A stretch of 64,000 bases of DNA from Maratus speciosus (taxonomy: Eukaryota; Arthropoda; Arachnida; Araneae; Salticidae). The position numbers were made by a program, and so were the translations under genes. The number at the start of each line of letters is the position of its first letter. Within the stretch, counting starts at the first letter, position 1. Below, piece after piece: positions 52,901 through 59,146 of the stretch. Location: assembly GCA_963932465.1 (NCBI GenBank), contig OZ010800.1, forward strand, positions 38,058,352-38,122,351, given 5' to 3'. Below the pieces are notes generated by a model, which was not told where the DNA came from, made no database searches, and saw only the letters and a program-made list of their open reading frames with translations.

Positions 52901-55900
52901 TTAGATGTATTATTATCCCTCCATCTGCCATCTTGGATTTTTTTCTTGCGTGAAAGGTCCTTTTCCGCCAAGTAGTAAATGTCGCCAATGGTTAAATATT
53001 GTTGATAGATTAATATAATATTAAAAAAACTGGAATATAATAATTATAACTATTAATTAAAAAACAGTTTTTAATTCACGCCCCAAAAAAATCCAAGATG
53101 GCGGATGGAGGGATAATAACACATCTGTTCCAATGGCCCATTTCATTACCACTCTCCGCTACCAAAGAAGCTCTTGCTGTGCTTAACATTTTTATATCAC
53201 TTAGTTTTTCTTCTCTTATAGTACATTCTTTTACAATAATTGTTCAGAATATGTCATTTTTTCATTCTTCTTTAGCTCCAATATTTACTATAGGGTGACA
53301 CGGGGTAAATATGGGTCAGAAAACAATAAGATCTCAATATCTAGGAAAATAAAAAAGATGAAATTTTCAAATTTGGCATGAAGTTGACTTAGTATTGTAG
53401 CTTTTGTATAAAACATTCAGTTTACTCAAAATATTTTTATTTATTTTTCAATTGAATTTTTTAAGTGACCTGTAATTACCCTGACAACGGGGTAATTATG
53501 GGTCACAACCGGGGCAGTTATGGGTCACTGTCTTTATGAAGTATTAATGCATATTTTTTAATAAAATATTTTTGAAAGTTTTTAGAAATTACCTCTAAAG
53601 TAGAAATTTTCATCATTAAAGCTTAAAAATTTTAAAAAGATATAAAAAATAAATGAAAATGCCATTTATTTTTATGGGATGTTTACAAAAATCACATTTT
53701 TCTGTTAGACACAAACTTTACTTTGCAGGTGCTTAGCAAGAGAGCTAAGGGACACTTGAGGTATGTATTTATGCAGAATCATCCAAGCATAGTTAATAAT
53801 GATTTTAAAAAACATTTGTTGTTTATTATCCAAGATATTAATCTAGAAAAATGTGTTGAGCAATCTGCTTTTGAAGAATGCTTGGCACAAAGACGAGTTT
53901 AAATTTTGTACAAGGTCTCTGTGATTGGTAAGGTGAATCATACTGATCGATAGTCATCATAAGAAAAACTTTGTACATGAGTATACTTGAATGATTTATT
54001 TAGGTTTGTAGTTTTCTTCAAATTAACTGCTGTAAATTATAAAAATATGAATCTAGCACATGTGTTTCACTGTGTTCTAACAATTAGGCCTAAAATTTAA
54101 TATTCAAACAATTACAGTTACCCTACATAGTCTAATATGGTTAAAGGAAAAAGCATGCTTAAAAACATTTTACTCGTTAGTTGAAAAAATAATTTTGGTT
54201 TTTTACAATACTTCTTTGTTCTTTTAAGCAACAAGAATCTTTTTGGGGTTTATATATTTTTAACATTTTTTAGATCTAATTAACTGCTCCACACTATAAA
54301 GATATGAATCCAGCACCATGTGCAAACAGTTAGCAGTTAACGTTTGCCAATTTTATGCCTTTAATAAATGAATCAGAAAATGTGTCAGAAAGTTTCGCGA
54401 TGTTGAGTAGGAATTTGAGGACCACCTGAATGAATATACCTTTACTTTTGTTTGTCCGATACCGATACATTTTTAACTTAATTTCACTATTTGTATTTTG
54501 TATCGGAAGACAAACCAAATTTTTCGGTTCCCCCTTTTACTCAGGCGCTCGGGGTATTCCCTCAGTTTAAACCCTGAGGTCATGAATCAGCCTATATATT
54601 AATTATGGATTATCTATCATGAAAATAATCTTTAAATTAGAAAGCATTTATTTATCTTTACTCACTCTGGTGGGTAAATGAAATTTGCCAATAAGAGGTT
54701 TTTTTCTTTTTTAAATCTTGGTTAGATTTATTTTTATTTTAATGGAAATTTAAACATTTTTTAGAAAACTACTATTTATACTTCAGAGAAATATTGAGTA
54801 ATCGAAATTGCATTTTCTGTCTGCTTTTACATTATTTCTGAATGGGTTGAATTAAGTGAGATCAATAGCAGGCCCTAATGTAATAAATTGTAAAGTGCAA
54901 CCGAAATCAGTATTCAATGCATGATTTTCTTCATGTACATTTGTTAAAGTAATCAGCCAGTTGTCGCGAAAACTTGTTTTAACGCCAATTAATATTTTTT
55001 ATTTATTATATCAATTGTGAATGTAATCAGAAATATTTTTAATTACGACATTTTCTAAAATATTCTCAATAAAGTGAAAACAGTAATAGGCTATGAGAAT
55101 TTGAAAATATATGCTAACCAGCCTGCAATGCATGATTTTTCTTTATTAAAATCTGAATTAAGTTACTTTTTTATGAAATGTCGGTTTCAATTTACGTTTT
55201 GCATTTTAAAAACAGTAAAACCCTGCTAAGACAAAATCCAATGGAAAGTGGAAAAATTCTATTTTAGATAGGTTTTCCTCTTAGTAGGCACACACCCCTA
55301 ATTGTTTTGTACTTCTTTCCCCGGATTACGATTTTTGTTTTCAGTTTAAGAATTTCGTAATGCAAATATTCAATTATAAACAGGTTACATTACAGATAAG
55401 TTCCTTTAAGGTCATAGCAAAAGGAAAAAGTTCTCCTTCTCTTAGATAAGCAATAAAAATGTCAACTGACCTTTCTTTTCCAACCATTCTGTGGTCATCA
55501 CCCAAAAAAGTAGTCTTAGCAATGGAAAAAGGCAGAGACGCACTCGTCTGAAAGATTTCGGATCTGATTCAGATCACACAAAGCAAACATGAAAAGCACT
55601 GCTTAACCGTGACAAAGACATTGCCATTTGTACACAGCGTCCATTAACAGTGGAAGCTTTTAAGCGGTCAGGCAGTGCTTTTCATGTTTTATTACTTTTC
55701 GTAATATGTAGTACAATCCAGAAATCAGCCCGACAAAATCCATCTCCACCTTTTTTCATTGTTGAGATTCCCCTTTCTTTTGTTGACTGCAGAACAGTTG
55801 GAAAAGAAAGGTCAGTTGACACTTTTATGGCTTTTATATGAGGTTTTAGAAAGAAAAAGCAAATAAACACTGCTTATAGAGAGAGATCCGTTTTAACAGG

Positions 55901-57745
55901 TTTCGTTGCATTTAGTTTGCATAAGACATATGGATTGTTAAAAGATGTTAACCCAGCCCCACAAAACTTTTTCAGAGCCCCCTCTGGCATTACCAGTTGG
56001 TTACGGCCCTGAATCCGCAAAACTCTAGGTCCCGACCTGTGTGAATTAGAGGGAGTGTACTGTATTCCATTTTCGTCATCCTTGATTGCCTTCTGCACTA
56101 GACGTTTTCTGTAGGAATGCTTTAAACATTTAATTATTCCCTGGTCTGCTGGTTGTAGCTTAGATGTTGTGTCAGAAGGGAGAAATTCTAACTTGATAGA
56201 TTTCAAGTTCAAAAGTTGACTGTGAGCAGTACACTGATCAACGAAGATCAACACTTTACTCTTTTATGCATTAAAAACTACATCCAAATTTCTGATGTAT
56301 TCCTTGAACAATATTAGCATCATCCAAGCTTTGTGATTAGATCTGTACTGTACGGGAAGCGACTTTTTATGTTTGAAACAGCGAGGATTTTTGTATTTAC
56401 CAAGGACCAGTATAGGTAATTTTTCTGTTCCCAAAGCATTTGCTCTGACAAGGACAGTTAAACGTTCTTTACTTAGCTTTCCACCGGAACATGACTGATG
56501 ACTCCCCCTTAAACATCATCGTCTTGTTAAGAAAACATTTGTAAAAAGTCCCATTTCATCCATATTGAAAACGTTGTCCACGCTATAACCTGCAAGAAGT
56601 TTAGGTAATGAAACTGTCTTCCATTCATCACACAGTGCATCGCACACATATTTTGCATCACCATGTAATGTCGAAAACATGGTGTTGTGTCTAGCTTTAA
56701 ACTTTTCAAGCTACCCTGTGCTTGCAGTGAAGCCTTCCACATTCAATAATTTTGCGAAATCCAATTCTTTCTCTTGTAACATTGTACCACTTAAAGAAAT
56801 TACACTCTTCTGTGTCCTGTAATATGTAAACCATTTTACGAGGGCTGTTTCGATATCTGGGAAGGCACACGTCTTCATCCTTTTGCACTTTGGGTTCACA
56901 CTTGACTTATGTCTTTTGAAAATGCTCCTTATCTTTCAGTATAGTAGATAGCGTGTTGGGAGGGATACCATATTTCAAGGATATATCTTTTTTTTTTAAA
57001 TTAGGATTGTCTTCAATATCTTTTATCAAATTTACTTTTTGTTCTAAAGTAAGAATGTGTAATTTCCGCTTCAACATTTTGAAAGACCCAACAGAAAACA
57101 TATCACGATATGAAAGCAATGAACACTAAAATGACAAGACTCAACGTTAAATTAATGAACTTCAATAAAATCTCAATGGAATCGAAAAAAAAAAAAAAAA
57201 TCATTGCATAAAAGGATGGGACATTTGACCAATTAGAATTCACTTAGCCACCTGCTCTGTTTCCAAAGAATAGATGTTGAGAGAAGGGAATGCGTCAAAG
57301 AGAAATGAATGGGGTGGGGGGATGGGACGATTTCAGCTGAAATTCCAAACTCGCAGAGGCTCCACACTGTCTGATGTAGGAAATAAAAATAGTGCCTTTC
57401 AAAGCCGGCGAAGAAGTGCAGAAAAGTTTTAACTAACAGAAAGTGCCAGTATTTTTGAGCTGTGGCTGAAAAATTAAGAAATTAGTCAAATTACTGTTTT
57501 TTCTCAATCGGGGAAAAAATCGACTTAAAAGATGTAGACTTGAACAGAACGAGAAAGCTTAATATTGAATTGTAATAAAGGGGCCGGGACTTCGTGTAAA
57601 CTGCGACTTAAACGAATATTCGACTTATCGAGAATTCACTGTACCATAAAATACTTACTTTCTTTTGTAAATGCGATTTTAGCAATGATTTATCATTTGT
57701 GACAGATAAATAAAATTTCTCAAGGTATTTAAAAGCTTCTTCCAT
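23410..57745 (-). CDS. EEF2KMT: EEF2KMT (FAM86 protein-lysine methyltransferase), complete, 8 exons
   Basis: Eight exons with GT/AG borders and matching phases (87, 129, 105, 78, 56, 245, 141 and 113 nt) join to 954 nt, or 317 residues plus stop; human EEF2KMT is about 330. The FAM86 N-terminal domain is at residues 1 to ~105 (ILKCTVKNSLVNKYCPPLSY is the clearest block). A TTGLQTWEA segment is at 126-134. The class I SAM-binding motif ILELGSGIGLLGIA is at 154-167, and the family-16 DxxF/Y motif appears as DIVF at 234-237. The enzyme is known in human and yeast to methylate a lysine of translation elongation factor 2 in the cytosol. Introns total over 33 kb and hold many transposons. No frame break or missing motif was seen, so I regard the gene as intact. 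Confidence 0.93.
23673..24412 (+). mobile_element. 740-bp mariner-like element with ~230-bp inverted arms
   Basis: The element is flanked by TA (23671-23672 and 24413-24414), with ends CAGGGTGTTTATAAAGTCCC and its near complement. The inverted arms run from 23673 to about 23903 and from about 24181 to 24412, with very few differences. This is far longer than normal mariner TIRs, and the right arm includes the 3' end of the transposase ORF. The element has therefore been rearranged into a partial fold-back form and lost the transposase N-terminus. It sits in EEF2KMT intron 7. Confidence 0.93.
23904..24291 (+). pseudogene. Mariner-like transposase, C-terminal part
   Basis: The open frame carries LQQDAAPPHCGTIVR, WIGRGGPIPWPPRSPDITPL, DFFLWGFVKDNVY and a C-terminal TWREIDYQLDILRATKGAHV segment. 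The second catalytic Asp (QQD) and the third Asp (TPLD) are separated by 41 residues, which fits the DD41D group of mariner-like elements. The first catalytic Asp and the DNA-binding domain are absent. The apparent ATG upstream lies in the inverted arm and is not the native start. Confidence 0.9.
25123..25263 (-). CDS. EEF2KMT: EEF2KMT exon 7
   Basis: Acceptor 'ctctttcag', donor 'gtaagt'. It begins by completing Asp234 and encodes IVFDPTVIQSLVDTIKIFL, then GGAKCAFIANTIRNVDTNK, and ends in FISKL plus one base. The IVFDP start continues the DxxF motif, and IANTIRN matches the strand AFTVRNPET known from human FAM86. Confidence 0.92.
25264..26981 (-). other. EEF2KMT intron 6, first part
   Basis: AT-rich intron with an (AT)n run near 25966 and a poly-C run near 26073. 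I see no exon and no complete mobile element in it. Confidence 0.55.
26982..28757. mobile_element. 1776-bp TA-flanked element with long inverted repeats
   Basis: The ends CAGTGTGTCCATGTATAACC (26982) and the complement of CAGTGTGTCCACGTATAACC (to 28757) are flanked by TA on both sides. The inverted similarity continues for about 280 bp (for example ccgttggtcctagatgcata, and cctataagtgatatttcgta against its counterpart). A smaller inverted pair on GGATTTTTCGC lies near the centre (27849-27910). No transposase ORF is present. It is probably a non-autonomous Tc1/mariner-type element, in EEF2KMT intron 6. Confidence 0.88.
28760..29384. other. Unassigned, less AT-rich stretch
   Basis: Base composition is more balanced than its surroundings, with phrases such as cacgtgcaacctggaaaacc. 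It looks like a fragment of a repeat lying between two related TA-type ends, but I cannot name it. The 80-residue ORF here shows no recognisable domain. Confidence 0.35.
29385..29481 (-). repeat. Single end related to the 26982-28757 element
   Basis: The complement reads CAGGGTGTTCACTATCAACA from 29481 inward, and further in 'ttccaattacaaaaatg' then 'tttaaat', which matches the inner TIR of the element to the left. TA follows at 29482-29483. The opposite end was not found. Confidence 0.6.
29482..31158 (-). other. EEF2KMT intron 6, last part
   Basis: No exon or mobile-element ends recognised. Two overlapping ORFs on opposite strands at 30828-31091 have low-complexity, Lys-rich or Phe-rich translations and are not supported. 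Confidence 0.5.
31159..31403 (-). CDS. EEF2KMT: EEF2KMT exon 6 (SAM-binding core)
   Basis: Acceptor 'actttgcag', donor 'gtttgt'. It encodes KILELGSGIGLLGIAITKLC, then QPKKYLFSDKSLDVLDVLRK, NIEINLEENIAKDITEKHQL, and LLWGILGPEDAKSFAIDILL before GA plus one base. ELGSGIG is motif I for S-adenosylmethionine, and FSDKSLDVLDVLRKNIEIN fits the following acidic-loop region. The exon ends in the middle of the codon for the Asp of the DxxF motif. Confidence 0.95.
31404..32637 (-). other. EEF2KMT intron 5
   Basis: AT-rich with homopolymer runs (T run near 32209, A run near 32601). Nothing else recognised. Confidence 0.55.
32638..32693 (-). CDS. EEF2KMT: EEF2KMT exon 5
   Basis: Acceptor 'cattaacag', donor 'gtaaat'. 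It encodes AAKFLLEWCLENVSILKD and leaves AA, which joins exon 6 to make Lys152. It matches the helix before motif I in FAM86 (AA-x-x-L-x-EW-x-x-EN). Confidence 0.92.
32777..32854 (-). CDS. EEF2KMT: EEF2KMT exon 4
   Basis: Acceptor 'tattttcag', donor 'gtaaac'; phase 0 at both ends. It encodes KNDCVITLQESHCFVENSTT then GLQTWE. TTGLQTWE is a hallmark of the FAM86 family (TTGLVTWDAA in human). The intron to exon 5 is only 83 bp, the one short intron of the gene. Confidence 0.93.
32855..34190 (-). other. EEF2KMT intron 3, right of exon 4
   Basis: No exon. A short inverted pair (taacccttaaccggaaacgt at 33780 and its near complement at about 33985-34003) encloses ~200 bp and may be a small MITE. 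Otherwise AT-rich without recognisable content. Confidence 0.4.
34430..34800 (+). pseudogene. Mariner-type transposase remnant
   Basis: Frames shift, but the blocks follow mariner order: REYLAQKNITM near 34564, then VPCDFFLFPKVKKNLK near 34622, HFGTIANTKKAVTE near 34681, and a final EEAFIQAMF-like block near 34740. CDFFLFPK with a following HF-x-TI block is the C-terminal third of DD34D mariner transposases. Stops and frameshifts make it inactive. Terminal repeats were not identified. It lies in EEF2KMT intron 3. Confidence 0.75.
35553..35657 (-). CDS. EEF2KMT: EEF2KMT exon 3
   Basis: Acceptor 'ccatttag', donor 'gtaagt'; phase 0 at both ends. It encodes VESYGSELSESLIEAYANVI, then SQPSSDNCVYRNFII. 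LIEAYANVI and the VYRNF segment fit the end of the FAM86 N-terminal domain. Confidence 0.85.
36538..37118. mobile_element. Tigger-type MITE, CAGTAGACTCCC family, copy 1
   Basis: Starts CAGTAGACTCCCTCAAATCC after TA (36536-36537) and ends with gatttaagggagtctactg at 37118. Internally 'gttgtgcggattttagaatt' is shared with the copy at 47935-48626. There is no ORF of note. The base pair after the right end is AT rather than TA. It lies in EEF2KMT intron 2. Confidence 0.85.
37154..38020 (+). repeat. Near-identical direct repeats (37154-37277 and 37903-38020)
   Basis: Two copies of ~120 bp (caaatatttttaatttaaag ... ttatatttcat) differ by a 6-bp indel and about one base. They are 625 bp apart. Their high identity against a decayed background indicates a recent local duplication. 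Confidence 0.9.
38803..40990. mobile_element. Element with GGGTACAATGAAAC repeats, probably pogo-like
   Basis: 'ggggtataatgaaac' and 'gggatacaatgaaac' lie at 38803-38835 and 'ggggtacaatgaaacac' at 39173; the same motif is inverted at 40775 and at 40974-40995 (cattgtaccctgtcttcccc). The motif thus faces inward from both ends. The 63-residue ORF at 39358-39549 (TESEQDCNDSDFF) may be a transposase tail, but this is weak. Another element (39809-40634) is nested within it. Confidence 0.5.
39809..40634. mobile_element. Tigger-type element, CAGTAAATTCTG ends, nested
   Basis: Starts CAGTAAATTCTGTCTAAGGC after TA (39807-39808) and ends gccttagacagagtttactg at 40634 before TA (40635-40636). The subterminal motif 'taccgcggaaatttttccaa' recurs inverted-like near 40580. 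No transposase is recognised. It contains a poly-G run and a (GT)n run (40318-40370). Confidence 0.88.
41241..41369 (-). CDS. EEF2KMT: EEF2KMT exon 2
   Basis: Acceptor 'ccttttctag', donor 'gtaagt'; phase 0 at both ends. It encodes ELSPLSINIQEKILKCTVKN, SLVNKYCPPLSYQKFFLRTV and TDA. The block ILKxTVKxxxVxKxxPPSxxYxxxFL is characteristic of the FAM86 N-terminal domain, so this exon fixes the family by itself. Confidence 0.93.
41370..42459 (-). other. EEF2KMT intron 1, near exon 2
   Basis: AT-rich, no ORF or repeat end recognised. Confidence 0.5.
42460..43602. mobile_element. hAT-type non-autonomous element, 1143 bp
   Basis: Ends CAGGGTTGG (42460) and CCAACCCTG (43602). The subterminal regions are packed with gtttcttcc / ggaagaaac repeats in both orientations (42470-42532 and 43535-43592). 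The flanks ttgactac and atgcctac match at 6 of 8 positions, as expected for an old hAT 8-bp target duplication. The same 9-bp terminus occurs on the hAT at 59155-61395. No transposase was seen. Confidence 0.82.
44020..44830. repeat. ~32-bp minisatellite related to the CAGACCTGCC element
   Basis: Units on gaatttYggcaaacgatcgc start near 44361, 44394, 44427, 44459, 44490, 44522 and 44556 (spacings 31-34 bp) and continue, more degenerate, to ~44830. They match the arrays at 250-870 and 18430-19150. The array lacks stops in several frames, which explains the long overlapping ORFs on both strands (up to 195 residues); these are not genes. Confidence 0.88.
44831..46261. other. EEF2KMT intron 1, unassigned
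   Basis: No recognised gene or repeat end. A 112-residue + frame (45569-45907) is unusually long for this base composition but has no domain I recognise; it may be part of an old repeat. Confidence 0.35.
46264..47400. repeat. Partial element with TA-GGGGAGAGTGGG end
   Basis: TA then GGGGAGAGTGGGATGGAATG at 46264 has the style of the TA-flanked element at 51683. 'ttggggaggaatgggac' at 47345 repeats the theme. A matching right terminus was not found, so the limits are uncertain. The element at 46456-47188 is nested in it. Confidence 0.4.
46456..47188. mobile_element. Tigger-type element, CAGTACAGCCCCGATTATTC ends
   Basis: Starts CAGTACAGCCCCGATTATTC after TA (46454-46455) and ends gataattggggctttactg before TA (47189-47190). 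The subterminal 'accgcggataac' is echoed by 'gcggataaaccgc' near the right end. No transposase ORF. Confidence 0.87.
47935..48626. mobile_element. Tigger-type MITE, CAGTAGACTCCC family, copy 2
   Basis: Starts CAGCAGACTCCCTCAAATCC after TA (47933-47934) and ends gatttgaggtagtctactg before TA (48627-48628). It shares 'gcttgggaccagaggttgtg' and more with 36538-37118. The internal part has diverged in length. Confidence 0.88.
48730..50375 (-). mobile_element. Helitron-like non-autonomous element with 141/152-bp array (copy 2)
   Basis: This is the reverse orientation of 20714-21796: the - strand starts with the ACTTTCTTCT / AGAAGAAAGT hairpin (50340-50370), then ttttcgacggatttacatgt and a gtctgtctgtccgtg tract, and ends GGGATTGGCACATCCAACTAG at 48730. 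The array has eight units, with tccaaattc at 49091, 49243 (tccagattc), 49395 (tccaaatta), 49536, 49689, 49841, 49983 and 50124. Spacings fall into 152-153 and 141-142 bp, the difference being an 11-bp segment. The units (cagcgccccctaccggcga) differ from those of copy 1. Short ORFs across the array are repeat artefacts. Confidence 0.68.
50376..51682. other. EEF2KMT intron 1, unassigned with G/C runs
   Basis: Contains a 'ggggcgtagctacaaatatt' phrase near 50601 followed by a poly-G run (50627), and a poly-C run (51175) followed by 'atcgcgacgcttctgggtg'; the two look like opposite ends of one repeat of roughly 600 bp. I cannot assign it. A long T run is at 51607-51630. Confidence 0.4.
52566..52628 (+). 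repeat. 25-bp tandem repeat, 2.5 copies
   Basis: ggcccattcatgaccatgat plus atagt is repeated exactly at 52566 and 52591, with a third partial copy from 52616. Confidence 0.95.
52898..53131. mobile_element. Merlin-type MITE, 234 bp
   Basis: Left end GGCTTAGATGTATTATTATC; right end reversed GGAACAGATGTGTTATTATC. Inverted similarity extends ~47 bp through 'gccatcttggattttttt'. The ends match those of the Merlin element at 59251-60459, including the variable bases 3-5 after GG. No 8-bp flanking duplication is visible here. It lies at the right edge of the 51683-53159 element. Confidence 0.8.
53293..53535 (+). repeat. Element end, TA-GGGTGACACGGGGTAAATAT
   Basis: TA then gggtgacacggggtaaatat and ggtca; 'acggggtaattatgggtcac' and 'ggggcagttatgggtcactg' follow at ~53490-53530. 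This is the pattern of a pogo/Tigger-like end with repeated subterminal motifs. No right end was found before 55212. Confidence 0.45.
53536..55212. other. EEF2KMT intron 1, unassigned
   Basis: AT-rich, no exon recognised. A phrase near 54341-54431 (tgccaattttatgcctttaa ... aatgtgtcagaaagtttcgc ... gaggaccacctgaatg) recurs at about 62305-62394 inside the hAT at 61500-62796, so it is a dispersed repeat. Confidence 0.45.
55213..57641 (-). mobile_element. Tigger/pogo element with decayed transposase
   Basis: The right end (5' relative to the transposase) is the complement of CAGTGAATTCTCGATAAGTC, ending at 57641 beside TA (57642-57643). The left end CAGTAAAACCCTGCTAAGAC at 55213 is similar at about two thirds of positions, so the left boundary is likely but not certain. 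Between them lies a broken CENP-B-type transposase on the - strand. A fragment resembling the CAGTAGACTCCC family (about 56005-56052) has inserted near the transposase 3' part. The right end is 15 nt from the EEF2KMT exon 1 donor. Confidence 0.75.
55874..57119 (-). pseudogene. Tigger-type (CENP-B/DDE_1) transposase remnant
   Basis: On the - strand, LTLEQKVNLIKDIEDN and ISLKYGIPPNTLSTILKDKE (57040-56927) form the CENP-B-type helix-turn-helix. CAFPDIETALVKWF (near 56870) follows as the second DNA-binding part. The phrases YSVDNVFNMDEMG-like (near 56580) and IFVDQCTAHSQLLNLKSI, then FLPSDTTSKLQPADQGII (56245-56145), are the DDE catalytic core. Several frame changes and in-frame stops break it. 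The pogo/Tigger group of Tc1/mariner is certain; the exact family is not. Confidence 0.88.
57659..57745 (-). CDS. EEF2KMT: EEF2KMT exon 1 (start codon)
   Basis: ATG at 57745-57743 begins MEEAFKYLEKFYLSVTNDKS then LLKSHLQKK, ending at a strong donor (gtaagt) in phase 0. This start is chosen because it is the first ATG, it lies beside a probable promoter region, and it resembles the opening helix of FAM86 proteins (a short acidic stretch before FERRFL in human). Joining to exon 2 gives KKELSPL without a frame break. Confidence 0.82.
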
Positions 57746-58232
57746 ATTATGCGTGATCCCACAACGCTTTATTATTATTTTTAATCTCTTTTGAAGAAAC
57801 GGGTTGTAATAAATATATAAAGAACGGATAATATTAAAATACTAATAACATCTTCAATATGAACATAAAAAAAAAAAAAAAAATCACATGGATTTTGTTT
57901 ACAAACAAATAAAAGTAGACTGATGCCAGCTGCATTTTCTATTTGCAGTTTGGTAGAAATTTTGTTTAGTTAATTTTAAAGGCAAAATGATTTTTAAAAG
58001 GGCTTTTATAGAATTATACCTTAAACATAAAATTAATTGCTATTTCTTTCGATCATTGTACTTTTCAAAGTTTTAGTGCAAATGTTGAATGTCCACTGTG
58101 GTCCATCCTTGCTAACTAATGATAGCAGCTAGTTACTAGTTTCTCAACCAACCAACGAACCAAGTAATATATTTACGTTACGGTATACCGGCCATTTGAA
58201 CCTTTTGTTTAGGCATTTATTAAAATTTGATA
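57746..58232. promoter_or_regulatory. Probable bidirectional promoter region, EEF2KMT / MADF gene
   Basis: The 487 bp separate two divergent start codons. There is a poly-A run near 57868 but no transposon end. 'ccttttgtttag' at 58200-58211 could be an acceptor for a 5' UTR intron of the + gene. No clear TATA box or named motif was seen; the promoter role is inferred from the layout. Confidence 0.4.
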
Positions 58233-58607
58233 ATGGGTTATCACTCGACTAATAAAATATGGAAAAAAGATGAAACAGCAGCGTTAATTGCATTATTTGA
58301 AACAGAACGTTGCTTGTATGACCCAAGTGAAAGAGATTATCATGATCCTGAGAAGAAAATAGAAGCTTATGAAAGAATTTGCAAAATTATGTTACGGATA
58401 AGACCCGATGTCTCAGTTGATGAAATTAAGTATAAAATAAAGGTTTTGCGAAAACAATACGAGGGCGAGTTGCTTCATCGAAACATTTCTATTGAAACTG
58501 GATTATGCACTAAAGACTCTTATAAGCCAGGGATGTGGTGCTTTGGTTTGCTACAATTTTTGGATGATTACCTAAATGTGACAAGTGTGGTAAATGCTTT
58601 TGCCTAA
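58233..58607 (+). CDS. MADF-domain (Adf-1-like) protein, 124 aa
   Basis: ATG at 58233; 124 residues beginning MGYHSTNKIWKKDETAALIA. The MADF domain covers about residues 14-110: LIALFETERCLYDPSERDYH, then KKIEAYERICKIM, VDEIKYKIKVLRKQYEGEL and PGMWCFGLLQFLDDY. The conserved W/Y-x-P and hydrophobic pattern of this Myb/SANT-like DNA-binding domain is recognisable. Many arthropod MADF proteins are sequence-specific transcription factors; others derive from PIF/Harbinger transposons, and this copy could be either. The domain starts close to the N-terminus and the protein stops soon after it, without a BESS motif, so further 3' exons are possible. The exon-like stretch at 58939 could not be joined in frame. 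Confidence 0.72.
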   Translation: MGYHSTNKIWKKDETAALIALFETERCLYDPSERDYHDPEKKIEAYERICKIMLRIRPDVSVDEIKYKIKVLRKQYEGELLHRNISIETGLCTKDSYKPGMWCFGLLQFLDDYLNVTSVVNAFA

Positions 58608-58938
58608 TATCACTTATCATTTTAAATGTGAATGCAACATTAAATGACTAATATCGTAGAAATAAATTATAGTAAATCTAATAGAAATAGAAATCTATAT
58701 ATGATGTATATTAGGGAGGGCCGAAAAAACTTTTTTCGATTTTCGATGATGGGTAGTGCGGAAAAGTTGGTACTGGTGGCACTAAGTTCACACAAAACGG
58801 CTTAGATGTGTTTGATATTATTTTTATTGCCTTTTCGCATATAAGTGAGCAAAAATTGTAAGTATTGTTTGGTTCATTCATCGGTTTTTGTCTTTATTAT
58901 GTTCTTCGCTGTTCCTTCTGTTTTTCAATACGTTCAGA
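58608..58938 (+). other. Unassigned stretch after the MADF ORF
   Basis: AT-rich. 'cacaaaacggcttagatgt' at 58791 resembles 52890, but the match is not long enough to call. A good pyrimidine tract and acceptor-like AG end at 58938. Confidence 0.35.
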
Positions 58939-59146
58939 GTTACATATTTGGATGACGGACCACAGCATGTCTTGACAGCAATTCGGGAAGAACAGGAGAA
59001 TGTGGAGCAGAAAACAATGAAAACGCAATCACCCATCTTGAAGATGATGGGGGAGATAGGAGAAACTGCGAGATGGGATGTTAATTATTTTCTGCTCTAA
59101 AATACCGATATTGTCAGAAGATTCAAATAGTGGGAACTTTGAAGTA

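Larger units (their letters stand above)
51683..53159. mobile_element. TA-flanked element with GGGCAGAGTGGTAATG ends
   Basis: TA (51681-51682) then GGGCAGAGTGGTAATGGATG at the left; the right end, reversed, is GCGGAGAGTGGTAATG before TA (53160-53161). Internal phrases on 'ggcccattca' and 'ggggctgaatggacc' echo the ends. It holds a 25-bp tandem repeat and a nested Merlin MITE. An 85-residue frame (52718-52975), part of which runs into the MITE, may be transposase residue but shows no motif I can name. Confidence 0.72.

Noticed and set aside
58791..58809. 18 of 19 bases shared with 52890 (cacaWaacggcttagatgt)
   Set aside because: A single match of this length is expected by chance at about this rate when all pairs in 64 kb are compared; flanking similarity is weak, and it does not continue into Merlin TIR sequence.
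58888..59100. Possible second exon of the MADF gene (acceptor at 58938)
   Set aside because: None of the GT donors I checked near the end of the MADF ORF joins this stretch in an open frame. It is treated as a possible start of the decayed gene instead.
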